Assembly (NCBI GenBank): GCA_028673005.1
Contig: CM054115.1
Coordinates: 2,480,001 to 2,544,000 of the forward strand
Length of the DNA: 64,000 nucleotides
From: Tanypteryx hageni
Taxonomy: Eukaryota; Arthropoda; Insecta; Odonata; Petaluridae
Reading direction: 5' to 3'
Positions 36,742 through 48,705 of this stretch are shown piece after piece. Within the stretch, counting starts at the first letter, position 1. Each line of letters begins with the position of its first letter. The notes under the pieces were generated by a model that did not search any database, had not been told where the DNA came from, and saw only the letters and a list, made by a program, of their open reading frames with translations. The translations under genes and the position numbers were made by a program.

Positions 36742-39608
36742 GAGGAACGATAGTAGAGGAGGCGATAGAGGGAGAAACGATCGATGTGGAGGCGATAGAC
36801 GGAGGAACGATAGAGGTGGAGGCTATAGAGTGGAGAATGGTAGTGGGGGAAGCGATAGAGGGAGGAACGATAGTAGAGGATGCGATAGAGGGAGGAACGA
36901 TCGAGGTGGAGGCGATAGACGGAGGAACGATAGAGGTGGAGGCTATAGAGTGGAGAATGTTTAGTGGGGGAAGCGATAGAGGGAGGAACGATAGTAGAGG
37001 ATGCGATAGAATGAGGAACGATCGAGGTGGATGCGATAGACGGAGGAACGATAGAGGTGGAGGCTATAGAGTGGAGAATGGTAATGGGGGAAGCGATAGA
37101 ATGAGGAACGATAGTAGAGGAGGCGATAGAATGAGGAACGATCGAGGAGGAGGCGATAGACGGAGGAACGATAGAGGTGGAGCCTATAGAGTGGAGAATG
37201 GTAATGGGGGAAGCGATAGAATGAGGAACGATAGTAGAGGAGGCGATAGAGGGAGGAACGATCGAGGTGGAGGCGATAGACGGAGGAACGATAGAGGTGG
37301 AGGCTATAGAGTGGAGAATGTTTAGTGGGGGAAGCGAGAGAGGGAGGAACGATAGTAGAGGATGCGATAGAATGAGGAACGATCGAGGTGGAGGCGATAG
37401 ACGGAGGAACGATAGAGGTGGAGACTAAAGAGTGGAGAATGGTAATGGGGGAAGCGATAGAATGAGGAACGATAGTAGAGGAGGCGATAGAGTGAGGAAC
37501 GATCGAGGTGGAGGCGATAGACGGAGGAACGATAGAGGTGGAGGCTATAGAGTGGAGAATGTTTAGTGGGGGAAGCGATAGAGGGAGGAACGATAGTAGA
37601 GGATGCGATAGAATGAGGAACGATCGAGGTGGAGGCGATAGACGGAGGAACGATAGAGGTGGAGGCTATAGAGTGGAGAATGGTAATGGGGGAAGCGATA
37701 GAATGAGGAACGATAGTAGAGGAGGCGATAGAATGAGGAACAATCGAGGTGGAGGCGATAGACGGAGGAACGATAGAGGTGGAGGCTATAGAGTGGAAAA
37801 TGGTAGTGGGGGAAGAGATAGAGGGATGAACGATAGTAGAGGTGGCGATAGAGGGAGGAACGATCGAGGTGGAGGCGACAGACGGAGGAACGATAGAGGT
37901 GGAGGCTATAGAGTGGAGAATGGTAGTGGGGGAAGAGATAGAGGGAGGAACGATAATAGAGGAGGCGATAGAGGGAGGAACGATAGAGTTGGAGGCTATA
38001 GAGTGGAGAATGGTAGTGGGGGAAGCGATAGAGGGAGGAACGATAGTATAGTATTCGATAGAGCTAGGAACGATTGAGGTGGAGGCGATAGACGTAGGAT
38101 CGATAGAGGTGGAGGCTATAGAGTGGAAAATGGTAGTGGGGGAAGAGATAGAGGGATGAACGATAGTAGAGGTGGCGATAGAGGGAGGAACGATCGAGGT
38201 GGAGGCGATAGACGGAGAAACGATAGAGTTGGAGGCTATAGAGTGGAGAATGGTAGTGGGGGAAGCGATAGAGGGAGGAACGATAGTAGAGGATGCGATA
38301 GAGGGAGGAACGATCGAGGTGGAGGCGATAGACGGAGGAACGATAGAGGTGGAGGCTATAGAGTGGAGAATGTTTAGTGGGGGAAGCGATAGAGGGAGGA
38401 ACGATAGTAGAGGTTGCGATAGAGGGAGGAACGATCGAGGTGGAGGCGATAGACGGAGGAACGATAGAGGTGGAGGCTATAGAGTGGAGAATGGTAGTGG
38501 GGGAAGAGATAGAGGGAGGAACGATAATAGAGGAGGCGATAGAGGGAGGAACGATCGAGGTGGAGTCGATAGACGGAGGAACGATAGAGTTGGAGGCTAT
38601 AGAGTGGAGAATGGTAGTGGGGGAAGCGATAGAGGGAGGAACGATAGTATAGTATTCGATAGAGGTAGGAACGATTGAGGTGGAGGCGATAGACGTAGGA
38701 ACGATAGAGGTGGAGGCTATAGAGTGGAAAATGGTAGTGGGGGAAGAGATAGAGGGATGAACGATAGTAGAGTTGGCGATAGAGGGAGGAACGATCGAGG
38801 TGGAGGCGATAGACGGAGAAACGATAGAGGTGCAGGCTATAGATTGGAGAATGGTAGTGGGGGAAGCGATAGAGGGAGGTACGATAGTAGAGAGGCGAAA
38901 GAGGGAGGAACGATCGAGGTGGAGGCGATAGACGGAGGAACGATAGAGGTGGAGGGTATAGAGTGGAGAATGGTAGTGGGGGAAGTGATAGAGGGAGGAA
39001 CGATAGTAGAGGAGGCGATAGAGGGAGGAACGATAGAGGTGGAGGCTATAGAGTGGAGAATGTTTAGGGGGGAAGCGATAGAGGGAGGAACGATAGTAGA
39101 GGATGCGATAGAATGAGGAACGATCGAGGTGGAGGCGATAGACGGAGGAACGATGGAGGTGGAGGCTATAGAGTGGAGAATGGTAATGGGGGAAGCGATA
39201 GAATGAGGAACGATAGCAGAGGAGGCGATAGAGGGAGGAACGAACGAGGTGGAGGCGATAGACGGAGGAACGATAGAGGTGGAGGCTATGGAGTGGAGAA
39301 TGGTAGTGGGGGAAAAGATAGATGGAGGAACGATAGTAGAGGAGGCGATAGAGGGAGGAACGATCGAGGTGGAGGCGATAGACCGAGGAACGATAGAGTT
39401 GGAGGCTATAGAGTGGAAAATGGTAGTGGGGGAAGCGATAGAGGGAGGAACGATAGTAGAGGATGCGATAGAGTGAGGAACGATCGAGGTGGAGGCGATA
39501 GACGGAGGAACGATACAGGTGGAGGCTATAGAGTGGAAAATGGTAGTGGGGGAAGAGATAGAGGTATGAACGATAGTAGAGGAGGCGATAGAGGGAGGAA
39601 CGATCGAG
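31411..39608 (+). repeat. Fused HOR unit 10 (8198 bp)
   Basis: The spacing to the next HOR marker is 8198 bp because a marker was skipped at the duplication junction near 36742. The left part resembles the long unit 4 (10606 to about 15220). The right part, from 36742, resumes 0.68 kb inside a unit-3-type HOR. Confidence 0.85.
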
Positions 39609-42600
39609 GTGGAGGCGATAGACGGAGGAAAGATAGAGGTGGAGGCTATAGAGTGGAGAATGGTAGTGGGGGAAGCGATAGAGGGAGGAACGATAGTAGA
39701 GAATGCGATAGAGGGAGGAACGATCGAGGTGGAGGCGATAGACGGAGGAACGATAGAGGTGGAGGCTATAGTGTGGAGAATGGTAGTGGGGGATGCGATA
39801 GTGGGAGGAACCATAGTAGAGGATGCGATAGAGGGAGGAACGATTGAGGTGGAGGCGATAGACGGAGGAACGATAGAGGTGGAGGCTATAGAGTGGAGAA
39901 TGGTAGTGGGGGAAGCGATAGAGGAGAAACGATAGTAGAGGATGCGATAGAGGGAAGAACGATCGAGGTGGAGGCGATAGACGGAGGAACGATAGAGGTG
40001 GAGGCTATAGAGTGGAGAATGGTAATGGGGGAAGCGATAGAATGAGAAACGATAGTAGAGGTGGCGATAGAGGTAGGAACGATCGAGGTGGAGGCGATAG
40101 ACGGAGAAACGATAGAGGTGGAGGCTATAGAGTGGAGAATGTTTAGGGGGGAAGCGATAGAGGGAGGAACGATAGTAGAGGATGCGATAGAATGAGGAAC
40201 GATCGAGGTGGAGGCGATAGACGGAGGAACGATAGAGGTGGAGGCTATAGAGTGGAGAATGGTAATGGGTGAAGCGATAGATTGAGGAACGATAGTAGAG
40301 GAGGCGATAGAGGGAGAAACGATCGATGTGGAGGCGATAGACGGAGGAACGATAGAGGTGGAGGCTATAGAGTGGAGAATGGTAGTGGGGGAAGAGATAG
40401 AGGGAGGAACGATAGTAGAGGAGGCTATAGAGGGAGGAACGATCGAGGTGGAGGCGATAGACGGAGGAACGATAGAGTTGGAGGCTATAGAGTGGAGAAT
40501 GGTAGTGGGGGAAGCGATAGAGGGAGGAACGATAGTAGAGGATGCGATAGAGGGAGGAACGATCGAGGTGGAGGCGATAGACGGAGGAACGATAGAGGTG
40601 GAGGCTATAGAGTGGAGAATGTTTAGTGGGGGAAGCGATAGAGGGAGGAACGATAGTAGAGGATGCGATAGAATGAGGAACGATCGAGGTGGAGGCGATA
40701 GACGGAGGAACGATAGAGGTGGAGGCTATAGAGTGGAGAATGGTAATGGGGGAAGCGATAGAATGAGGAACGATAGTAGAGGAGGCGATAGAATGAGGAA
40801 CGATCGAGGAGGAGGCGATAGACGGAGGAACGATAGAGGTGGAGCCTATAGAGTGGAGAATGGTAATGGGGGAAGCGATAGAATGAGGAACGATAGTAGA
40901 GGAGGCGATAGAGGGAGGAACGATCGAGGTGGAGGCGATAGACGGAGGAACGATAGAGGTGGAGGCTATAGAGTGGAGAATGGTAGTGGGGGAAGCGATA
41001 GAGGGAGGAAAGATAGTAGAGGAGGCGATAGAGTGAGGAACGATCGAGGTGGAGGCGATAGACGGAGGAATGATAGAGGTGGAGGCTATAGAGTGGAGAA
41101 TGTTTAGTGGGGGAAGCGAGAGAGGGAGGAACGATAGTAGAGGATGCGATAGAATGAGGAACGATCGAGGTGGAGGCGATAGACGGAGGAACGATAGAGG
41201 TGGAGGCTATAGAGTGGAGAATGTTTAGTGGGGGAAGCGATAGAGGGAGGAACGATAGTAGAGGATGCGATAGAATGAGGAACGATCGAGGTGGAGGCGA
41301 TAGACGGAGGAACGATAGAGGTGGAGGCTATAGAGTGGAGAATGGTAATGGGGGAAGCGATAGAATGAGGAACGATAGTAGAGGAGGCGATAGAATGAGG
41401 AACAATCGAGGTGGAGGCGATAGACGGAGGAACGATAGAGGTGGAGGCTATAGAGTGGAAAATGGTAGTGGGGGAAGAGATAGAGGGATGAACGATAGTA
41501 GAGGTGGCGATAGAGGGAGGAACGATCGAGGTGGAGGCGACAGACGGAGGAACGATAGAGGTGGAGGCTATAGAGTGGAGAATGGTAGTGGGGGAAGAGA
41601 TAGAGGGAGGAACGATAATAGAGGAGGCGATAGAGGGAGGAACGATAGAGTTGGAGGCTATAGAGTGGAGAATGGTAGTGGGGGAAGCGATAGAGGGAGG
41701 AACGATAGTATAGTATTCGATAGAGCTAGGAACGATTGAGGTGGAGGCGATAGACGTAGGAACGATAGAAGTGGAGGCTATAGAGTGGAAAATGGTAGTG
41801 GGGGAAGAGATAGAGGGATGAACGATAGTAGAGGTGGCGATAGAGGGAGGAACGATCGAGGTGGAGGCGATAGACGGAGAAACGATAGAGTTGGAGGCTA
41901 TAGAGTGGAGAATGGTAGTGGGGGAAGCGATAGAGGGAGGAACGATAGTAGAGGATGCGATAGAGGAAGGAACGATCGAGGTGGAGGCGATAGACGGAGG
42001 AACGATAGAGGTGGAGGCTATAGAGTGGAGAATGTTTAGTGGGGGAAGCGATAGAGGGAGGAACGATAGTAGAGGTTGCGATAGAGGGAGGAACGATCGA
42101 GGTGGAGGCGATAGACGGAGGAACGATAGAGGTGGAGGCTATAGAGTGGAGAATGGTAGTGGGGGAAGAGATAGAGGGAGGAACGATAATAGAGGAGGCG
42201 ATAGAGGGAGGAACGATCGAGGTGGAGTCGATAGACGGAGGAACGATAGAGTTGGAGGCTATAGAGTGGAGAATGGTAGTGGGGGAAGCGATAGAGGGAG
42301 GAACGATAGTATAGTATTCGATAGAGGTAGGAACGATTGAGGTGGAGGCGATAGACGTAGGAACGATAGAAGTGGAGGCTATAGAGTGGAAAATGGTAGT
42401 GGGGGAAGAGATAGAGGGATGAACGATAGTAGAGGTGGCGATAGAGGGAGGAACGATCGAGGTGGAGGCGATAGACGGAGAAACGATAGAGTTGGAGGCT
42501 ATAGAGTGGAGAATGGTAGTGGGGGAAGCGATAGAGGGAGGAACGATAGTAGAGGATGCGATAGAGGGAGGAACGATCGAGGTGGAGGCGATAGACGGAG

Positions 42601-44939
42601 GAACGATAGAGGTGGAGGCTATAGAGTGGAGAATGTTTAGTGGGGGAAGCGATAGAGGGAGGAACGATAGTAGAGGATGCGATAGAATGAGGAACGATCG
42701 AGGTGGAGGCGATAGACGGAGGAACGATAGAGGTGGAGGCTATAGAGTGGAGAATGGTAATGGGGGAAGCGATAGAATGAGGAACGATAGTAGAGGAGGC
42801 GATAGAATGAGGAACGATCGAGGTGGAGGCGATAGACGGAGGAACGATAGAGGTGGAAGCTATAGAGTGGAAAATGGTAATGGGGGAAGCGATAGAATGA
42901 GGAACGATAGTAGAGGAGGCGATAGAGGGAGGAACGATCGAGGTGGAGGCGATAGACGGAGGAACGATAGAGGTGGAGGCTATAGAGTGGAGAATGGTAG
43001 TGGGGGAAGCGATAGAGGGAGGAACGATAGTAGAGGAGGCGATAGAGTGAGGAACGATCGAGGTGGAGGCGATAGACGGAGGAACGATAGAGGTGGAGGC
43101 TATAGAGTGGAGAATGTTTAGGGGGGAAGCGATAGGGGGAGGAACGATAGTAGAGGATGCGATAGAATGAGGAACGATCGAGGTGGAGGCGATAGACGGA
43201 GGAACGATAGAGGTGGAGGCTATAGAGTGGAGAATGGTAATGGGGGAAGCGATAGAATGAGGAACGATAGTAGAGGAGGCGATAGAGGGAGGAACGATCG
43301 AGGTGGAGGCGATAGACGGAGGAACGATAGAGGTGGAGGCTATAGAGTGGAGAATGGTAGTGGGGGACGCGATAGAGGGAGGAACGATAGTAGAGGAGGC
43401 GATAGAGTGAGGAACGATCGAGGTGGAGGCGATAGACGGAGGAATGATAGAGGTGGAGACTATAGAGTGGAGAATGTTTAGTGGGGGAAGCGATAGAGGG
43501 AGGAACGATAGTAGAGGATGTGATAGAAGAAGGAACGATCGAGGTGGAGGCGATAGATGGAGGAACGATAGAGGTGGAGGCTATAGAGTGGAGAATGGTA
43601 ATGGGGGAAGCGATAGAATGAGGAACGATAGTAGAGGAGGCGATAGAGTGAGGAACGAACGAGGTGGAGGCGATAGACGGAGGAACGATAAAGGTGGAGT
43701 CTATAGAGTGGAGAATTGTAGTGGGGGAAGAGATAGAGGGAGGAACGATAGTAGAAGAGGCGATGGAGGGAGAAACGATCGAGGTGGAGGCGATAGACGG
43801 AGGAACGATAGAGGTGGAGGCTATAGAGTGGAGAATGTTTAGGGGGGAAGCGATAGAGGGAGGAACGATAGTAGAGGATTCGATAGAGGGAGGAACGGTT
43901 GAGGTGGAGGCGATAGACGTAGGAACGATAGAGGTGGAGGCTATAGAGTGGAGAATGGTAGTGGGGGAAGCGATAGAGGGAGGAACGATAGTAGAGGATG
44001 CGATAGAGTGAGGAACGATCGAGGTGGAGGCGATAGACGGAGGAACGATAGAGGTGGAGGCTATAGAGTGGAAAATGGTAGTGGGGGAAGCGATAGAGGG
44101 AGGAACGATAGTAGAGGATGCTATAGAGGGAGGAACGATCGAGGTGGAGGCGATAGACGGAGGAACGATAGAGGTGGAGGGTATAGAGTGGAGAATGTTT
44201 AGGGGGGGAAGCGATAGAGGGAGGAACGATAGTAGAGGAGGCGATAGACGGAGGAACGATAGAGGTGCAGGCTATAGATTGGAGAATGGTAGTGGGGGAA
44301 GCGATAGAGGGAGGTACGATAGTAGAGAGGCGAAAGAGGGAGGAACGATCGAGGTGGAGGCGATAGACGGAGGAACGATAGAGGTGGAGGGTATAGAGTG
44401 GAGAATGGTAGTGGGGGAAGTAATAGAGGGAGGAACGATAGTAGAGGAGGCGATAGAGGGAGGAACGATAGAGGTGGAGGCTATAGAGTGGAGAATGTTT
44501 AGGGGGGAAGCGATAGAGGGAGGAACGATAGTAGAGGATGCGATAGAATGAGGAACGATCGAGGTGGAGGCGATAGACGGAGGAACGATGGAGGTGGAGG
44601 CTATAGAGTGGAGAATGGTAATGGGGGAAGCGATAGAATGAGGAACGATAGCAGAGGAGGCGATAGAGGGAGGAACGAACGAGGTGGAGGCGATAGACGG
44701 AGGAACGATAGAGGTGGAGGCTATGGAGTGGAGAATGGTAGTGGGGGAAGAGATAGAGCGAGGAACGATAGTAGAGGAGGCGATAGATGGAGGAACGATC
44801 GAGGTGGAGGCGATAGACGGAGGAACGATAGAGTTGGAGGCTATAGAGTGGAGAATGGTAGTGGGGGAAGCGATAGAGGCAGGAACGATAGAGGTGGAGG
44901 CTATAGAGTAGAGAATGGTAGTGGAGGAAGAGATAGAGG
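36742..44939 (+). repeat. 8198-bp tandem duplication, right copy
   Basis: This is the right-hand copy of 28544-36741. At about 44973 the sequence leaves the duplicated block (GGGAGGAAC here against GGGAGAAAC at 36775) and resumes the normal order of the super-repeat, at an offset of 29,724 bp from copy 1. Confidence 0.88.
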
Positions 44940-45223
44940 GAGGAACGATAGTAGAGGAGGCGATAGAGGGAGGAACGATCGAGGTGGAGGCGATAGACCG
45001 AGGAACGATAGAGTTGGAGGCTATAGAGTGGAAAATGGTAGTGGGGGAAGCGATAGAGGGAGGAACGATAGTAGAGGATGCGATAGAGTGAGGAACGATC
45101 GAGGTGGAGGCGATAGACGGAGGAACGATAGAGGTGGAGGCTATAGAGTGGAAAATGGTAGTGGGGGAAGAGATAGAGGTATGAACGATAGTAGAGGAGG
45201 CGATAGAGGGAGGAACGATCGAG
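39609..45223 (+). repeat. HOR unit 11 (5615 bp, longest single unit)
   Basis: This corresponds to unit 4 (10606-15499) but is 721 bp longer. It has 841 extra bases between about 42435 and 43664 and one monomer fewer near 41107-41170. It shares all private variants I noted with 31411 to about 36740. Confidence 0.84.
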
Positions 45224-48200
45224 GTGGAGGCGATAGACGGAGGAAAGATAGAGGTGGAGGCTATAGAGTGGAGAATGGTAGTGGGGGAAGCGATAGATCG
45301 AGGAACGATAGTAGAGAATGCGATAGAGGGAGGAACGATCGAGGTGGAGGCGATAGACGGAGGAACGATAGAGGTGGAGGCTATAGTGTGGAGAATGGTA
45401 GTGGGGGATGCGATAGAGGGAGGAACCATAGTAGAGGATGCGATAGAGGGAGGAACGATTGAGGTGGAGGCGATAGACGGAGGAACGATAGAGGTGGAGG
45501 CTATAGAGTGGAGAATGGTAGTGGGGGAAGCGATAGAGGAGAAACGATAGTAGAGGATGCGATAGAGGGAAGAACGATCGAGGTGGAGGCGATAGACGGA
45601 GGAACGATAAAGGTGGAGGCTATAGAGTGGAGAATGGTAATGGGGGAAGCGATAGAATGAGAAACGATAGTAGAGGTGGCGATAGAGGGAGGAACGATCG
45701 AGGTGGAGGCGATAGACGGAGGAACGATAGAGGTGGAGGCTATAGAGTGGAGAATGTTTAGGGGGGAAGCGATAGAGGGAGGAAGGATAGTAGAGGATGC
45801 GATAGAATGAGGAACGATCGAGGTGGAGGCGATAGACGGAGGAACGATAGAGGTGGAGGCTATAGAGTGGAGAATGGTAATGGGTGAAGCGATAGAATGA
45901 GGAACGATAGTAGAGGAGGCGATAGAGGGAGGAAAGAACGAGGTGGAGGCGATAGACGGAGGAACGATAGAGGTGGAGGCTATAGAGTGGAGAATGGTAG
46001 TGGGGGAAGAGATAGAGGGAGGAACGATAGTAGAGGAGGCGATAGAGGGAGGAACGATCGAGGTGGAGGCGATAGACGGAGAAACGATAGAGTTGGAGGC
46101 TATAGAGTGGAGAATGTTTAGTGGGGGAAGCGATAGAGGGAGGAACGATAGTAGAGGATGCGATAGAATGAGGAACGATCGAGGTGGAGGCGATAGACGG
46201 AGGAACGATAGAGGTGGAGGCTATAGAGTGGAGAATGGTAATGGGGGAAGCGATAGAATGAGGAACGATAGTAGAGGAGGCGATAGAATGAGGAACGATC
46301 GAGGTGGAGGCGATAGACGGAGGAACGATAGAGGTGGAGGCTATAGAGTGGAGAATGGTAATGGGGGAAGCGATAGAATGAGGAACGATAGTAGAGGAGG
46401 CGATAGAGGGAGGAACGATCGAGGTGGAGGCGATAGACGGAGGAACGATAGAGGTGGAGGCTATAGAGTGGAGAACGGTAGTGGGGGAAGCGATAGAGGG
46501 AGGAACGATAGTAGAGGAGGCGATAGAGTGAGGAACGATCGAGGTGGAGGCGATAGACGGAGGAACGATAGAGGTGGAGGCTATAGAGTGGAGAATGTTT
46601 AGTGGGGGAAGCGAGAGAGGGAGGAACGATAGTAGAGGATGCGATAGAATGAGGAACGATCGAGGTGGAGGCGATAGACGGAGGAACGATAGAGGTGGAG
46701 GCTATAGAGTGGAGAATGGTAATGGGGGAAGCGATAGAATGAGGAACGATAGTAGAGGAGGCGATAGAGGGAGGAACGATCGAGGTGGAGGCGATAGACG
46801 GAGGAACGATAGAGGTGGAGGCTATAGAGTGGAGAATGGTAGTGGGGGAAGCGATAGAGGTAGGAACGATAGTAGAGGAGGCGATAGAGTGAGGAACGAT
46901 CGAGGTGGAGGCGATAGACGGAGGAACGATAGAGGTGGAGACTATAGAGTGGAGAATGTTTAGTGGGGGAAGCGATAGAGGGAGGAACGATAGTAGAGGA
47001 TGTGATAGAAGAAGGAACGATCGAGGTGGAGGCGATAGATGGAGGAACGATAGAGGTGGAGGCTATAGAGTGGAGAATGGTAATGGGGGAAGCGATAGAA
47101 TGAGGAACGATAGTATAGGAGGCGATAGAGTGTGGAACGAACGAGGTGGAGGCGATAGACGGAGGAACGATAAAGGTGGAGTCTATAGAGTGGAGAATTG
47201 TAGTGGGGGAAGAGATAGAGGGAGGAACGATAGTAGAAGAGGCGATGGAGGGAGAAACGATCGAGGTGGAGGCGATAGACGGAGGAACGATAGAGGTGGA
47301 GGCTATAGAGTGGAGAATGTTTAGGGGGGAAGCGATAGAGGGAGGAACGATTGTAGAGGATTCGATAGAGGGAGGAACGATTGAGGTGGAGGCGATAGAC
47401 GTAGGAACGATAGAGGTGGAGGCTATAGAGTGGAGAATGGTAGTGGGGGAAGCGATAGAGGGAGGAACGATAGTAGAGGATGCGATAGAGTGAGGAACGA
47501 TCGAGGTGGAGGCGATAGACGGAGGAACGATAGAGGTGGAGGCTATAGAGTGGAAAATGGTAGTGGGGGAAGCGATAGAGGGAGGAACGATAGTAGAGGA
47601 TGCGATAGAGGGAGGAACGATCGAGGTGGAGGCGATAGACGGAGGAACGATAGAGGTGGAGGGTATAGAGTGGAGAATGTTTAGGGGGGGAAGCGATAGA
47701 GGGAGGAACGATAGTAGAGGAGGCGATAGACGGAGGAACGATAGAGGTGCAGGCTATAGATTGGAGAATGGTAGTGGGGGAAGCGATAGAGGGAGGTACG
47801 ATAGTAGAGAGGCGAAAGAGGGAGGAACGATCGAGGTGGAGGCGATAGACGGAGGAACGATAGAGGTGGAGGGTATAGAATGGAGAATGGTAGTGGGGGA
47901 AGTGATAGAGGGAGGAACGATAGTAGAGGAGGCGATAGAGGGAGGAACGATAGAGGTGGAGGCTATAGAGTGGAGAATGTTTAGGGGGGAAGCGATAGAG
48001 GGAGGAACGATAGTAGAGGATGCGATAGAATGAGGAACGATCGAGGTGGAGGCGATAGACGGAGGAACGATGGAGGTGGAGGCTATAGAGTGGAGAATGG
48101 TAATGGGGGAAGCGATAGAATGAGGAACGATAGCAGAGGAGGCGATAGAGGGAGGAACGAACGAGGTGGAGGCGATAGACGGAGGAACGATAGAGGTGGA

Positions 48201-48705
48201 GGCTATGGAGTGGAGAATGGTAGTGGGGGAAGAGATAGAGGGAGGAACGATAGTAGAGGAGGCGATAGATGGAGGAACGATCGAGGTGGAGGCGATAGAC
48301 GGAGGAACGATAGAGTTGGAGGCTATAGAGTGGAGAATGGTAGTGGGGGAAGCGATAGAGGCAGGAACGATAGAGGTGGAGGCTATAGAGTAGAGAATGG
48401 TAGTGGAGGAAGAGATAGAGGGAGGAACGATAGTAGAGGAGGCGATAGAGGGAGGAACGATCGAGGTGGAGGCGATAGACCGAGGAACGATAGAGTTGGA
48501 GGCTATAGAGTGGAAAATGGTAGTGGGGGAAGCGATAGAGGGAGGAACGATAGTAGAGGATGCGATAGAGTGAGGAACGATCGAGGTGGAGGCGATAGAC
48601 GGAGGAACGATAGAGGTGGAGGCTATAGAGTGGAAAATGGTAGTGGGGGAAGAGATAGAGGTATGAACGATAGTAGAGGAGGCGATAGAGGGAGGAACGA
48701 TCGAG
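45224..48705 (+). repeat. Deletion-derived super-repeat (3482 bp)
   Basis: The phase marker CGATAGATCG appears at both 45224 and 48706, so this 3482-bp unit stands for a whole super-repeat. Its left part matches 15500 to about 17780 with a 361-bp deletion. Its right part, from about 47146, matches the tail of unit 4 (13940-15499). It is a fusion of the first and last HORs with the middle lost, as unequal exchange would produce. Its length equals the modal HOR, probably by chance. Confidence 0.8.

Larger units (their letters stand above)
15500..45223 (+). repeat. Super-repeat copy 2, expanded to 29,724 bp
   Basis: Copy 2 starts with the same linked phase markers as copy 1 and follows it closely: offset 15,328 bp, rising to 15,343 after the 15-bp indel, up to about 23460. 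Its extra length is fully accounted for: 5463 bp from one tandem duplication, 8198 bp from another, and 735 bp from small indels (+721, +15 and -1). The summed lengths match the observed spacing exactly. Confidence 0.85.
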
